A stretch of DNA of 64,000 nucleotides, from the NCBI GenBank assembly GCA_002898215.1, contig BEIF01000001.1:1029602-1093601 (forward strand), given 5' to 3'. Both the position numbers and the translations under genes were made by a program. Positions 36,130 through 44,017 of this stretch are shown one piece after another. Source of the DNA: a bacterium HR29 (lineage in GTDB: Bacteria > Chloroflexota > Dehalococcoidia > Tepidiformales > Tepidiformaceae). Numbering within the stretch: position 1 is the stretch's first letter; each line of letters starts with the position of its first letter. The notes under the pieces are model-generated. The model was not told the DNA's origin, did no database searches, and was given only the letters and a program-made list of their open reading frames with translations.

Positions 36130-37008
36130 ATGCGATACGGAGTAGCGATACCCCAGGCGAACATCTTCGCCGAGCCCGGTGCCGTCAGGGCGATCGGCCG
36201 CGCGGCGGAGGAGCTGGGCTTCGATTCCGTATGGGTGAGCGACCACATCATCGTGCCCGAGGGCTCGAGCTACATCCCCGAGACGATGTACGAACCGCTG
36301 GCGCTGCTCGCCTGGCTCGCGGCGGAAACCCGCCACGTCGTCATCGGGACGAGCGTCCTCATCGCCCCCTATCGGAATCCCGTCTTCACGGCGAAGTTCC
36401 TCAGCACCGTCGACCATCTGAGCGAAGGACGGCTCGTGGTGGGCGTCGGAGCCGGCTGGCTGAAGGAGGAGTTCGATGCCCTCGGAGTCCCCTTCGACGA
36501 GCGGGGACCACGGACCGACGAGGCGCTGCGGGTCTTCAGGAACTTGTGGGGGACTGAGACGTCGAGCTTCGAAGGTCGGTGGACGCGGTACAGCCGCATG
36601 CGCATGTTCCCCAAGGGCTCTCCGAACCGCCGGGGGACGATCCCGATCCTCGTCGGGGGAAACGGAGCGCCGAGCATCCGTCGGGCAGCGGAGCTGGGCG
36701 ACGGCTGGCACCCCATCAACCTCGGGCTGGAGGAGTTCCGCGAGGGCGTGGCCCGCTACCGGTCGGCATGCGAACGGCTCGGGCGGCAGCCGGGCCCCGT
36801 CGTCCTTCGCCACATGCCCGGCGGTCGAACCCGGCCTTCCGGCGAGCGGTGGCCGTTCACCGGGGCGCCCGACCAGGTCGCGGCCGACATCCGCGCCTAC
36901 GCAGCGGCGGGACTCGACGAGCTGATGCTTTCCACCTTCTCACGGAGCGTCGGCGAATACATCGCCGAGCTGCGCCGCTTCGCCCGCGAAGTGATGCCCC
37001 GGGTGTAG
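36130..37008 (+). CDS. LLM-class (luciferase-like) oxidoreductase, probably F420-dependent
   Basis: A 292-residue TIM-barrel flavin/F420 oxidoreductase of the luciferase-like family. Landmarks are RAAEELGFDSVWVSDHIIVP near the N-terminus, VVIGTSVLIAPYRNP, DHLSEGRLVVGVGAGWLKEE and ILVGGNGAPSIRRAAELGDGW. The G-x-G-W-x-x-E-F segment matches F420-using members better than FMN monooxygenases, and fbiC at 3.9-6.3 kb shows the cell makes F420. ATG 36130 follows GAGGAG. The substrate is unknown. Confidence 0.88.
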   Translation: MRYGVAIPQANIFAEPGAVRAIGRAAEELGFDSVWVSDHIIVPEGSSYIPETMYEPLALLAWLAAETRHVVIGTSVLIAPYRNPVFTAKFLSTVDHLSEGRLVVGVGAGWLKEEFDALGVPFDERGPRTDEALRVFRNLWGTETSSFEGRWTRYSRMRMFPKGSPNRRGTIPILVGGNGAPSIRRAAELGDGWHPINLGLEEFREGVARYRSACERLGRQPGPVVLRHMPGGRTRPSGERWPFTGAPDQVAADIRAYAAAGLDELMLSTFSRSVGEYIAELRRFAREVMPRV

Positions 37009-37058
37009 CGCCGGCGTGCGTGTGGACAGTCGAAGCGCCGGGCCGGGAGAATCGAACC

Positions 37059-37685
37059 GTGGCCGTAGCCGTGGTTGTCGTCATCTTCACGGTGCGCGAT
37101 GGGGAGCTATCGGTGCTCCTCATCGAGCGGTCGGCCCCGCCCTGCGAAGGGGAGTGGGCCCTGCCGGGCGGCTTCCTGCGCCCGGGCGAGACGCTGCAGG
37201 CGGCAGCCGTCCGGAAGCTGCACGAGGAGACGGGCGTCGCCGACGTGTTCCTCGAGCAGCTTTACACGTTCGATCGCCTGGGCGCTGGGGCTGCCGAGGC
37301 CGTCGTCTCGTACTTCGCCCTCGTCGACGTGCACCGCACGCGGCTGCGCGAGGAGCTGGAGTGGCGGCCCGCCTGGCACGCCGTCCGAGCCTTGCCGAAG
37401 CTCGCCTTCGAGAACGAAAGGGTCGTGGAGTTAGCCCGCGAGCGGCTGCGGAACAAGCTCGAGTACACCAACATCGCCTATTCGCTCCTGCCGGAGCGCT
37501 TCACCCTCTCGGAGCTCCAGCAGGTGTACGAGGCGATCCTGGGAGAGGCGATCGACAAGAGGAACTTTCGCAAGCGGGTCGTCGGCCTCGGCATCGTCCG
37601 CGAGACGGGGGAGGTACGGAAGCACGGCGCCCACCGTCCCGCCATGCTGTACGAATTCACCCGGCGCGAGCCGATGGTGCTATGA
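37059..37685 (+). CDS. NrtR-like regulator: degenerate Nudix domain plus winged helix
   Basis: A 208-residue protein. Residues 1-135 form a Nudix fold whose box keeps Gly38, Glu44, Arg52, Glu56, Glu57 and Gly59 but has Lys53 in place of a metal-binding glutamate, which should weaken or abolish hydrolysis. The C-terminal 70 residues (YSLLPERFTLSELQQVYEAI, then RNFRKRVVGLGIVRETG) form the winged helix of NrtR-type repressors, which sense ADP-ribose and control NAD metabolism. GTG 37059 follows GGGAGA; GTG 37020 is an alternative. No NAD gene is adjacent, so the regulon is unknown. Confidence 0.85.
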   Translation: MAVAVVVVIFTVRDGELSVLLIERSAPPCEGEWALPGGFLRPGETLQAAAVRKLHEETGVADVFLEQLYTFDRLGAGAAEAVVSYFALVDVHRTRLREELEWRPAWHAVRALPKLAFENERVVELARERLRNKLEYTNIAYSLLPERFTLSELQQVYEAILGEAIDKRNFRKRVVGLGIVRETGEVRKHGAHRPAMLYEFTRREPMVL

Positions 37686-38570
37686 CGCCGCTCCACCTCC
37701 GGAGGGCGCGAACTCGGCCCCTGTGTACTCGAGGCCCAGCTTGAGCAATCGGTTCGCGTTGTCGAAGAGGATGGCCCGTCGGACTTCGGGGCGGAAGCCG
37801 ACCTCCTCCCAATCGCGGAGCCAGCGGTCGGGCTGGATCACGGGGTAATCGCTGCCGAAGAGGACGCGGTCGCTGATGAGATAGTTGGCGTACTGCACGA
37901 GCAGAGGGTCGAAGTAACGGGGCGACCAGCCCGAGAGGTCCATCCAGACGTTCGTCTTGTGGTTGAGGATGGCGAGCTGCTCGGGAACCCACGGAAAGGC
38001 CGGGTGGGCCATGATGATCTGGAGGGAGGGGAAGGCGGCGGCCACGTCGTCGATGTAGGGGATGGGGCGGCAGTATTCGAAGGTGATGCCGCCACCGCCC
38101 GGCGTCCTGGCGCCGACGCCGGTCATGCCAGTGTGGAAGAGGACCGGAACACCCAGCTCCGCTGCCTTTTCCCAAAGGGGGAAGAGCTTCGGATCGTTGG
38201 GGTAGAAGCGCTGGGTGGACGGGTGGAGCTTCAGGCCGATGAGCCCGAGCTCCTTCACGGCCCGCTCCAGCTCGCGGACCGCCAGCTTCCCCTGGTGCGG
38301 GTCGACGCTGCAGAAACCGGCGAACTGCTTCGGCCACCGCTGAACAAGGCCGGCGATGTAGTCGTTCCCCTTGTACGGCCGGCCACTGACCGAGGAATCG
38401 TCGATGTCGACGAGGATGCCGAAGATATCCCGCTCCGCGTAGTACTCGTACATCTCCTCCGGGTGGACAGGCCGCGGTCCCGAGCGGAAGTAGCGGGACA
38501 TCTGCTGTTCGGTTTCGCTGGGAGGCTCCCCTCGGGGCGGATGGATGTGGACGTCGATGGCTTTCGGCAT
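37680..38570 (-). CDS. Amidohydrolase-family (amidohydrolase 2) metal-dependent hydrolase or decarboxylase
   Basis: A 296-residue TIM-barrel protein. The metal motif is IDVHIHPP at the N-terminus, with GLKLHPSTQRFYP, VLFHTGMTG, MAHPAFPWVP and FGSDYPVIQPDRW supplying the other ligands. This is the amidohydrolase-2 group, which includes decarboxylases such as ACMS or gamma-resorcylate decarboxylase and lactonase-like hydrolases. ATG 38570 gives a complete domain. It ends in a 6-base overlap with the NrtR-like gene and is divergent from the CoA-transferase. The substrate cannot be named. Confidence 0.87.
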   Translation of the reverse strand: MPKAIDVHIHPPRGEPPSETEQQMSRYFRSGPRPVHPEEMYEYYAERDIFGILVDIDDSSVSGRPYKGNDYIAGLVQRWPKQFAGFCSVDPHQGKLAVRELERAVKELGLIGLKLHPSTQRFYPNDPKLFPLWEKAAELGVPVLFHTGMTGVGARTPGGGGITFEYCRPIPYIDDVAAAFPSLQIIMAHPAFPWVPEQLAILNHKTNVWMDLSGWSPRYFDPLLVQYANYLISDRVLFGSDYPVIQPDRWLRDWEEVGFRPEVRRAILFDNANRLLKLGLEYTGAEFAPSGGGAAS

Positions 38571-38646
38571 GGCAGCTCGTATGTAGCATCCGCCGAAGGA
38601 GCTCCGCAACGGCCGCCGGGTGGCTGCCGATCCCTCACGTTCACGT

Positions 38647-38652
38647 TAGAAT
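38647..38652 (+). promoter_or_regulatory. -10 element of the CoA-transferase gene
   Basis: TAGAAT (five of six consensus positions) lies 42 bases before the ATG; no clear -35 is seen at the normal distance. Confidence 0.35.
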
Positions 38653-38694
38653 GCGGCCACCGTGAGCGCTGAGCAGCGAGGGAGGTGACGTCGC

Positions 38695-39969
38695 ATGCAC
38701 CAGGGTCCGCTGGCCGGAGTGCGGGTGCTGGAGTTCACGCAGATCATCGCCGGTCCGTTCTGCTGCATGCTCCTTTCCGACATGGGGGCGGAGGTCATCA
38801 AGTTCGAGCCGATCGAGGGGGAGCCGTGGCGGCTCTTCGCCGAGCTCGTGCCGAAGGAATCCCGCGCCTTCGTGAGCCTCAACCGCGGGAAGCGGGACGT
38901 CGCCCTGGACATGCGCCGGCCGGAGGCGCGGGAGATCATCCACCGGCTGGTGCCGAGCGCCGACGTCATCGTCATCAACTATCGGCCCGGGGTGGCCGAG
39001 CAGCTCGGCATCGACTACGAGACGGTTCGCTCCATCAACCCGCGCATCATCTACTGCGAGAACACCGCCTTCGGCCGGGCGGGCCCGATGGCCATGCGCG
39101 GCGGGTACGACATCGTCGTCCAGGCGATGACGGGCCTGATGGCCGGCGAGGCGAAGATGCAAGGCGAGGTGCCCACCTTCGTCCATCCCGCCATCGCCGA
39201 CTTCGCCACCGGCATCCAGATGGCGAGCAGCGTGTGCGCAGCGCTCTACTTCCGCGAGCGCACGGGGAAGGGACAGCGCATCGATACCTCCCTGCTCGGG
39301 ACGTCGCTGGCCATCCAGACGTCCCAGTTCACCTGGATCGACGCCTGGGATGCGGAGGTCATCCCCCGGATGCTGGAGGAGCTGGCCCAGGCTCGCGCCG
39401 AGAAGCGCTCCTTCCTCGAGCAGGTGGAGATCCGCCGCCGGTACCGCCCGCTGACCACGGCGAACATCTACTACCGCGTGTACCAGACCGCCGATGGCTT
39501 CATCGCCGTCGGTGCGCTCTCGAACCCCCTGCGGAAGAAGGTCCTCGAAGCGACCGGGCTGAAGGACCCCCGCTTCCGCCCCGACGGCTCGTTCGAGCTG
39601 AACCCGCCGGGCTGGGAGGAGGAGGGCCCGAAACTCGTGGCGGAAGCTGAAGCGCTCTTCCGCTCGAAGACCACCGAGGAGTGGGGCGAGATCTTGGAGC
39701 GGCACGGCGTCCCGAATGGGCCGCTCTACTTCGTCGAGGAGCTCTTCGACCACCCCCAGACGCACGCCAACGGGCTCGTCTGCGAGCTGGAACACCCGAT
39801 CCTAGGCAGGATTCGGATGGTGGGGCCGGCCTTCCAGATGTCGGAGAGCCCGCTCGCGCCCCAAGGAGCGAGCCCTCCCTTGGGTGCCGACACCGACGCG
39901 GTGTTAGCCGAGGCGGGCTATTCCCCCGAGGCGATCGGAGCGCTACGGGAGGCCGGCGTCATCCTCTAA
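38695..39969 (+). CDS. Family III CoA-transferase (CaiB/BaiF type)
   Basis: A 424-residue enzyme that moves CoA between carboxylic acids. The N-terminus PLAGVRVLEFTQIIAGPFC and SDMGAEVIKFEPIEGEPWR are typical, and the catalytic aspartate is in HPAIADFATG (about residue 169). The small domain contains TKTTEEWGEILERHGVPNGP-like sequence near the C-terminus. ATG 38695 follows GGGAGGTGA. Acceptor and donor are not predictable; relatives act on carnitine, formyl/oxalyl, or aromatic acids. Confidence 0.92.
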   Translation: MHQGPLAGVRVLEFTQIIAGPFCCMLLSDMGAEVIKFEPIEGEPWRLFAELVPKESRAFVSLNRGKRDVALDMRRPEAREIIHRLVPSADVIVINYRPGVAEQLGIDYETVRSINPRIIYCENTAFGRAGPMAMRGGYDIVVQAMTGLMAGEAKMQGEVPTFVHPAIADFATGIQMASSVCAALYFRERTGKGQRIDTSLLGTSLAIQTSQFTWIDAWDAEVIPRMLEELAQARAEKRSFLEQVEIRRRYRPLTTANIYYRVYQTADGFIAVGALSNPLRKKVLEATGLKDPRFRPDGSFELNPPGWEEEGPKLVAEAEALFRSKTTEEWGEILERHGVPNGPLYFVEELFDHPQTHANGLVCELEHPILGRIRMVGPAFQMSESPLAPQGASPPLGADTDAVLAEAGYSPEAIGALREAGVIL

Positions 39970-39972
39970 GGG

Positions 39973-41196
39973 CTAGCCGGCGAGGGCTACCTCCGGCACG
40001 CTCCTCAGCGCTGCCCGATGCGCCCGAAGCCAGAGCACGGCCATCGGGAAGGCGAGCAACGCGAGGGCGCCGAGGCCCAACCGGTAGGCGGCGAGCAACC
40101 CGAACTCGTCGGCCACGGCGCCCATCGCCGGCTCGAGTGGAGCGATGAGGAGGCTCATCACGAGCTGACCGAAGGAGAGGATCGTGGCCCGCTGGGCCGA
40201 CGGGATGCGCTCGTTGACGTACGTCGAGACGACCGGCTGCGATAGGCCCCAGAGGAAGGAGAGGAGGGGGTAGAAGGTGAACGCGGCCAAGTGGTCGATC
40301 GAACCGAGGGCCGAGAGGGCGAACGCCGGCAGCAAGGGAAGGAGCAGCACCACCCGGGCCACCCCTAGCGCGGCGGCGAGCCGGTAGGCATTCAGCGCGG
40401 CGACGATGCCGACGACGTGCCCCGGCACGCCGAACCAGCCGAGGTGCTCCACCGATACCCCATGGTGGACGAGGAAGGGCTGAACGAGGATGAAGGTGCT
40501 CACCGCGACCGCCACCGAGCTCCCGGAGAGGAGCAGCAGGTAGCGAACCTCGTGGGCCCGCCAGGCGATGCGGGCGGCTTCCTTGGCGTTCGACAGATAC
40601 CCCAACGGCTCGCCTTCGTGGCGCGGGGGTTCGCGCATGGTGAGGGTGACGAGCCAGGCGAGGAAGATGAACGCCCCGCTGAGGACGATCGGGAACCAGA
40701 GGGTGGTGGCGGCAGCGAGGGGCGCGCCGATGAGCAAGCCGACAACCGAGGCCACGGAATCGACCGCCCAGGCACGCCCGTACAGCTTCTGGTACTCCGC
40801 CTCGCGCCCCATGGCCTTCAGGGAGTCGTAGAGGAAGGCGGCGTCGGCGCCGGAGAAGAGCGTCCAAGCAACCGCCCAGAGGAGGTACGAGGCGAGCACC
40901 AGCCAGTACGTAGCCGCCAGTCCGAACCCGACGATGGTGACGGTGTAGAGCAGTGCCCCAAGACTGAGAGAGACCTTCCGTCCCCAACGGTCGGCGACCG
41001 CCCCCGTGGGAACCTCCAGGAGGACCATCAGCGCCCAGAAAGGGGCATCGAGGGCGGTTACCTGGGTGAGGCTGAACCCCCGCTCGTCGGTAAGGTAGAC
41101 GACCCAAATAGGGAGCCACAGCTGGAAGTGGGTTAGGGCGCGGAACGCGTAGAACTTCCAGACATTGCCGGCATAGGGCGAACCCACTCCCTGCAT
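39973..41196 (-). CDS. MFS transporter
   Basis: A 407-residue major facilitator superfamily protein with twelve predicted helices. The loop 2-3 motif is GAVADRWGRKVSLSLG, and the second-half counterpart is AVADEFG near the C-terminus; the N-terminal helix starts WKFYAFRALTHFQLWLPIWV. The group resembles drug/metabolite exporters of the Bcr/MdtH-like type without a defined substrate. It starts 3 bases after DUF368 ends and is the last gene of the sigma/anti-sigma unit. Confidence 0.88.
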   Translation of the reverse strand: MQGVGSPYAGNVWKFYAFRALTHFQLWLPIWVVYLTDERGFSLTQVTALDAPFWALMVLLEVPTGAVADRWGRKVSLSLGALLYTVTIVGFGLAATYWLVLASYLLWAVAWTLFSGADAAFLYDSLKAMGREAEYQKLYGRAWAVDSVASVVGLLIGAPLAAATTLWFPIVLSGAFIFLAWLVTLTMREPPRHEGEPLGYLSNAKEAARIAWRAHEVRYLLLLSGSSVAVAVSTFILVQPFLVHHGVSVEHLGWFGVPGHVVGIVAALNAYRLAAALGVARVVLLLPLLPAFALSALGSIDHLAAFTFYPLLSFLWGLSQPVVSTYVNERIPSAQRATILSFGQLVMSLLIAPLEPAMGAVADEFGLLAAYRLGLGALALLAFPMAVLWLRAHRAALRSVPEVALAG

Positions 41197-41199
41197 GGC

Positions 41200-42165
41200 C
41201 TACCGTCCTGCGACCGGACGCACCCGCCGGGCCGGGGCGGGAAGCTGCGCCCGAGCGCTCCAGCGGGCGAGGCCAAGGACGAGCAGGGCGCCTCCCAGCG
41301 CCAGCACACCCGCGGCCGGCACGTCGCCCCAGACAGGCGCCCCGAGCGCGGCGCTGTCGGTCCCCTGGGGCCAAGGCCACACCACCCGGAGCGACCCGAG
41401 CATGAGGCCGATCATGGCCGCCAGGACACGGTCGTGCCACCGCTTCAACATCCATTCCAACGCGGGGACGAATGTCGCCAGCCCTGCGGCCACCCCCACG
41501 GCGAAGAGCGCCACGACAGGGAGGTCGCGGTTGTTGAGGGCGCCGAGCATGTACTCGTACATGCCGAGCATGAGGAGCACGAAGGAGCCGGAAATTCCCG
41601 GAAGGATCATCGCACAGATGGCGAGGGCGCCGGAGAGCGGAACGAACCACCAGGCAGGGTCGGAAACCTCTCCCGAGCGCACCCCGAGAGCCAGGAACGA
41701 GGCACCGGCGGAGGCGAGGAGGAGGGCGAGGTCGAGCCCGCCGCGGTCGCGGAGGCGGCTCCAGGCGACACCGATGGACCCAGCGACCAGCCCGAAGAAG
41801 AGGGCCGCCAGCTCGACCGGGTACCGGTCGAGCGCGGCTTCGATCACGTGGGCGAGGGTGAGGAAGGCGGTGGCGATGCCCGCGACGAGCGGGAGCGTGA
41901 ACCGCCACGGCGCGCGCCGGAACTCGCGGGCCGCCCGTCGACCGTCGAGACGGGCGACGGCGACCCCGATCGCAACGAAGCGGCGAATCGCGGCGACCAG
42001 GGGCTCGTAGATGCCGAGGGCGAGGGCGACCGTCGCCCCGGAAACGCCCGGCACGACGTCGGCGCAGCCCATGGCGAAGCCGCGGAGAAACTGCGCCGCG
42101 ATGCCCAGCACGGGCTCAGGGTACCGGCTTGTCCCCTTCCGCGCAGGCCCAGCGTCGGCGGTCAT
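41200..42165 (-). CDS. DUF368 membrane protein, undecaprenyl-phosphate translocase (PopT) family
   Basis: A 321-residue polytopic protein with the DUF368 signature RGFAMGCADVVPGVSGATVALALGIYE, read here in two parts, near residues 28-54. A second related half appears later with AICAMILPGISGSFVLLMLGMYE-like sequence, giving the internal duplication expected of the family. DUF368 proteins have been shown to recycle undecaprenyl phosphate across the membrane for cell-wall synthesis. It overlaps the anti-sigma gene by 4 bases, suggesting that the ECF sigma factor controls lipid-carrier recycling. Confidence 0.88.
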   Translation of the reverse strand: MTADAGPARKGTSRYPEPVLGIAAQFLRGFAMGCADVVPGVSGATVALALGIYEPLVAAIRRFVAIGVAVARLDGRRAAREFRRAPWRFTLPLVAGIATAFLTLAHVIEAALDRYPVELAALFFGLVAGSIGVAWSRLRDRGGLDLALLLASAGASFLALGVRSGEVSDPAWWFVPLSGALAICAMILPGISGSFVLLMLGMYEYMLGALNNRDLPVVALFAVGVAAGLATFVPALEWMLKRWHDRVLAAMIGLMLGSLRVVWPWPQGTDSAALGAPVWGDVPAAGVLALGGALLVLGLARWSARAQLPAPARRVRPVAGR

Positions 42166-42818
42166 TCGCCGATGGTGACGAAGATGAGCGGTGCCGACGT
42201 AGGCCAGGCCGACCCCGCTGCGCCCTCGACGGTGATGCAGAGGCGGTCACCAGGATGGAACGAGCGCGGCAGCACGAATTTCCACCGCCCCTGAGGGTCC
42301 GGGAGGAACGTGGTCAGCGGGACCCAGGCATCGCCCTGCACGAGCCAGAGCTGGTAGGCCATGCCGGGAGGGGGAGGCTCCAGCCCCGCCACACTCACCG
42401 AGACGGAATCCCGGCCACCACGGATCGTGACGGAGACGCCCCTCGTCTGGTCGGTGGCGGTGCCGAGGAGCGGTTCGGGCCGCTCCTCGGCGAGGCTGCG
42501 CCACGCTACCGCGAGGCCGGTCGTCACGAGGAGGAGGATGGCCGCCGCCGCCGCCCACAGCGCCCGCCGCCGGGGGAGCGCCCTCCGCGCCGGTAGCTGC
42601 GCAGCGGTAGCGGCGAGCACGCGCTCTCGAAGCTCCGGGCGAGGCGGGACCGGCTCGGGCTCGAAGGCGAGGGCAGCGGCAGCCAGCGCGAGTTCGCGAA
42701 GCTGCGGGTGCCGAGGGCATTCGGCGAGGTGCCGCCGCAGCACGCTAGCAAGGTCTCCGGAGAGGGTGCCGAGCGCGAGCTCTTCGAGCGCGAGTTCGAC
42801 CTCGCTGCAGTCGGTCAT
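42162..42818 (-). CDS. Anti-sigma factor with zinc-finger-like N-terminus and RskA-type C-terminus
   Basis: A 218-residue single-pass membrane protein. The cytoplasmic N-terminus has an HX3C motif in RRHLAECPRHPQL in which the usual final cysteine is histidine. A membrane helix (ALWAAAAAILLLVTTGLAVAW) follows at about residues 86-106. The extracytoplasmic domain ends with RskA-like MAYQLWLVQGDAWVPL. It would hold the adjacent sigma factor until a signal releases it. It overlaps the sigma gene by 4 bases. Confidence 0.86.
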   Translation of the reverse strand: MTDCSEVELALEELALGTLSGDLASVLRRHLAECPRHPQLRELALAAAALAFEPEPVPPRPELRERVLAATAAQLPARRALPRRRALWAAAAAILLLVTTGLAVAWRSLAEERPEPLLGTATDQTRGVSVTIRGGRDSVSVSVAGLEPPPPGMAYQLWLVQGDAWVPLTTFLPDPQGRWKFVLPRSFHPGDRLCITVEGAAGSAWPTSAPLIFVTIGE

Positions 42819-43384
42819 CGTTCCACCTCGACCCCGAGCGCCGCGCGGACCTTCGCCAGAGCGAGCCGCAGGCGGCTGCGGACGGTGCCTTCGGGGATGT
42901 GGAGTGCCTCCGCGATCTCGCGAGCAGCGAAGCCCCGGAAGTAGGCGAGCTCGAGCGCGACCCGCTGGTCGGCAGGGAGGTCGCGCACCGCGCGGCGGAC
43001 CGCTTCGTGGAGGTCGGAGGCGTCGATGCGGGCGAGCTCGACGAGGGCCGATTCGTCGACCGGCTCGGCAGCGAGGGAGGCGCGGCCGTTCCGCCGACTG
43101 CGGGCAGCATCGACGGCGCGGCGGTGAACGATGGTGAGGAGGAGCGCTTCGGGGGCACCCCGGGCAGCATCGAAGCGGTCGATGTGCTCCCAGAGCCAGA
43201 GAAAGGCATCGTGCACGGCGTCAGCTGCAGCGTGCTCGTCGCGGAGGATGCGCAGGGCCAAGCCGTACGCCCTCGCGGCGCAGGCGTCGTACAGGGCTGC
43301 GAGCGCGCGCGGGTCGCGGGCAACGAGAGCGGCGACGAAGGCGTCGCGGCCGGGGAAGGAGCCGTCGAGGCCCGAAGCGGTCAC
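42815..43384 (-). CDS. ECF-type RNA polymerase sigma factor
   Basis: A 189-residue two-domain sigma factor. Region 2 has ALAALYDACAARAYGLALRI and DAVHDAFLWLWEH, and region 4 has LPADQRVALELAYFRGF then AAREIAEALHIPEGTVRSRL. The length and RskA-like partner suggest the SigK/ECF19 group. GTG 43384 follows a -10 element so closely that the mRNA would be almost leaderless. It heads the minus-strand unit sigma, anti-sigma, DUF368, MFS. Confidence 0.92.
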   Translation of the reverse strand: MTASGLDGSFPGRDAFVAALVARDPRALAALYDACAARAYGLALRILRDEHAAADAVHDAFLWLWEHIDRFDAARGAPEALLLTIVHRRAVDAARSRRNGRASLAAEPVDESALVELARIDASDLHEAVRRAVRDLPADQRVALELAYFRGFAAREIAEALHIPEGTVRSRLRLALAKVRAALGVEVER

Positions 43385-43393
43385 GGCGGCGCC

Positions 43394-43399
43394 ATTGTA
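43394..43399 (-). promoter_or_regulatory. -10 element before the ECF sigma gene
   Basis: On the minus strand TACAAT lies nine bases before the GTG start. Transcription would begin two or three bases before the start codon. A -35 for the housekeeping sigma is not evident, so an ECF-type -35 upstream is possible. Confidence 0.4.
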
Positions 43400-43443
43400 C
43401 CCCCGCGTGCGGAGGCTGCCATCACTTCGCGTTGCACGAAGCT

Positions 43444-43836
43444 TTACGGGGACGGCGGCTGGGCCGAGGGTTCAGCTTCCGAGGCACGCGCTTGACAGAT
43501 GGCACGCAAGGCCTCGTACAGCTCGCGGCCATCCACCGACATCGGGACGTAGGCGGCGGCGCCTGCCCCCAGGTACGCATCCCGGTCGCTCGGCCGGGGA
43601 ATGGGGCAGAGAATGACCACGTGAATTCCCCTGGCGGCGAGCGCCCGGCACTCCTCCGCCCCCACCACCGATGGCGTGGCGACCACGATCGCCCCCGCGG
43701 GTGCCTCGTCGAGGGGCTGGTCGAGGGGCCGGAAATCCCAGTCGGCCATGCGGGCGAGCTGTGCGCGGAGCGCTCGGTAGAGCGCGCGGTCGCCGAGGGC
43801 GAGCCATAGCGGCCCCGGAGGCTGCAGCCTCGGCAT
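43444..43836 (-). CDS. Degenerate receiver-domain-like protein
   Basis: A 130-residue protein resembling a response-regulator receiver: LWLALGDRALYRALRAQLA as beta1/alpha1, AGAIVVATPSV where the phospho-acceptor aspartate should be, and YLGAGAAAYVPMSVDGRELYEAL as the beta5/alpha5 end with Met in place of the conserved Lys. With both the Asp and Lys missing it should not be phosphorylated normally. ATG 43836 follows AGGGGA. It is divergent from the GAF histidine kinase and may modulate it, an inference from position. Confidence 0.62.
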   Translation of the reverse strand: MPRLQPPGPLWLALGDRALYRALRAQLARMADWDFRPLDQPLDEAPAGAIVVATPSVVGAEECRALAARGIHVVILCPIPRPSDRDAYLGAGAAAYVPMSVDGRELYEALRAICQARASEAEPSAQPPSP

Positions 43837-44004
43837 GGTTCGATCCCCTGAAACTGCTCTGGCTGGCGTGGGAACGATCATTTCCGATCAGGGTGGCAGA
43901 CGGTAAGCGTTCGTCGAAAGGACCGAACGGGGAAACGCGCGCGGGCCGTTCGGTACTGTGCAACCGCCGCGGAAAAGGCACGTTTCCGATCTCGTGAACA
44001 GCGT

Positions 44005-44010
44005 TACAAT
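44005..44010 (+). promoter_or_regulatory. -10 element giving a leaderless histidine kinase mRNA
   Basis: TACAAT (five of six consensus) is followed by seven bases and then the ATG at 44018, so the transcript should begin at or next to the start codon. The -35 is weak (TTTCCG). Confidence 0.5.
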
Positions 44011-44017
44011 GTCGGCG

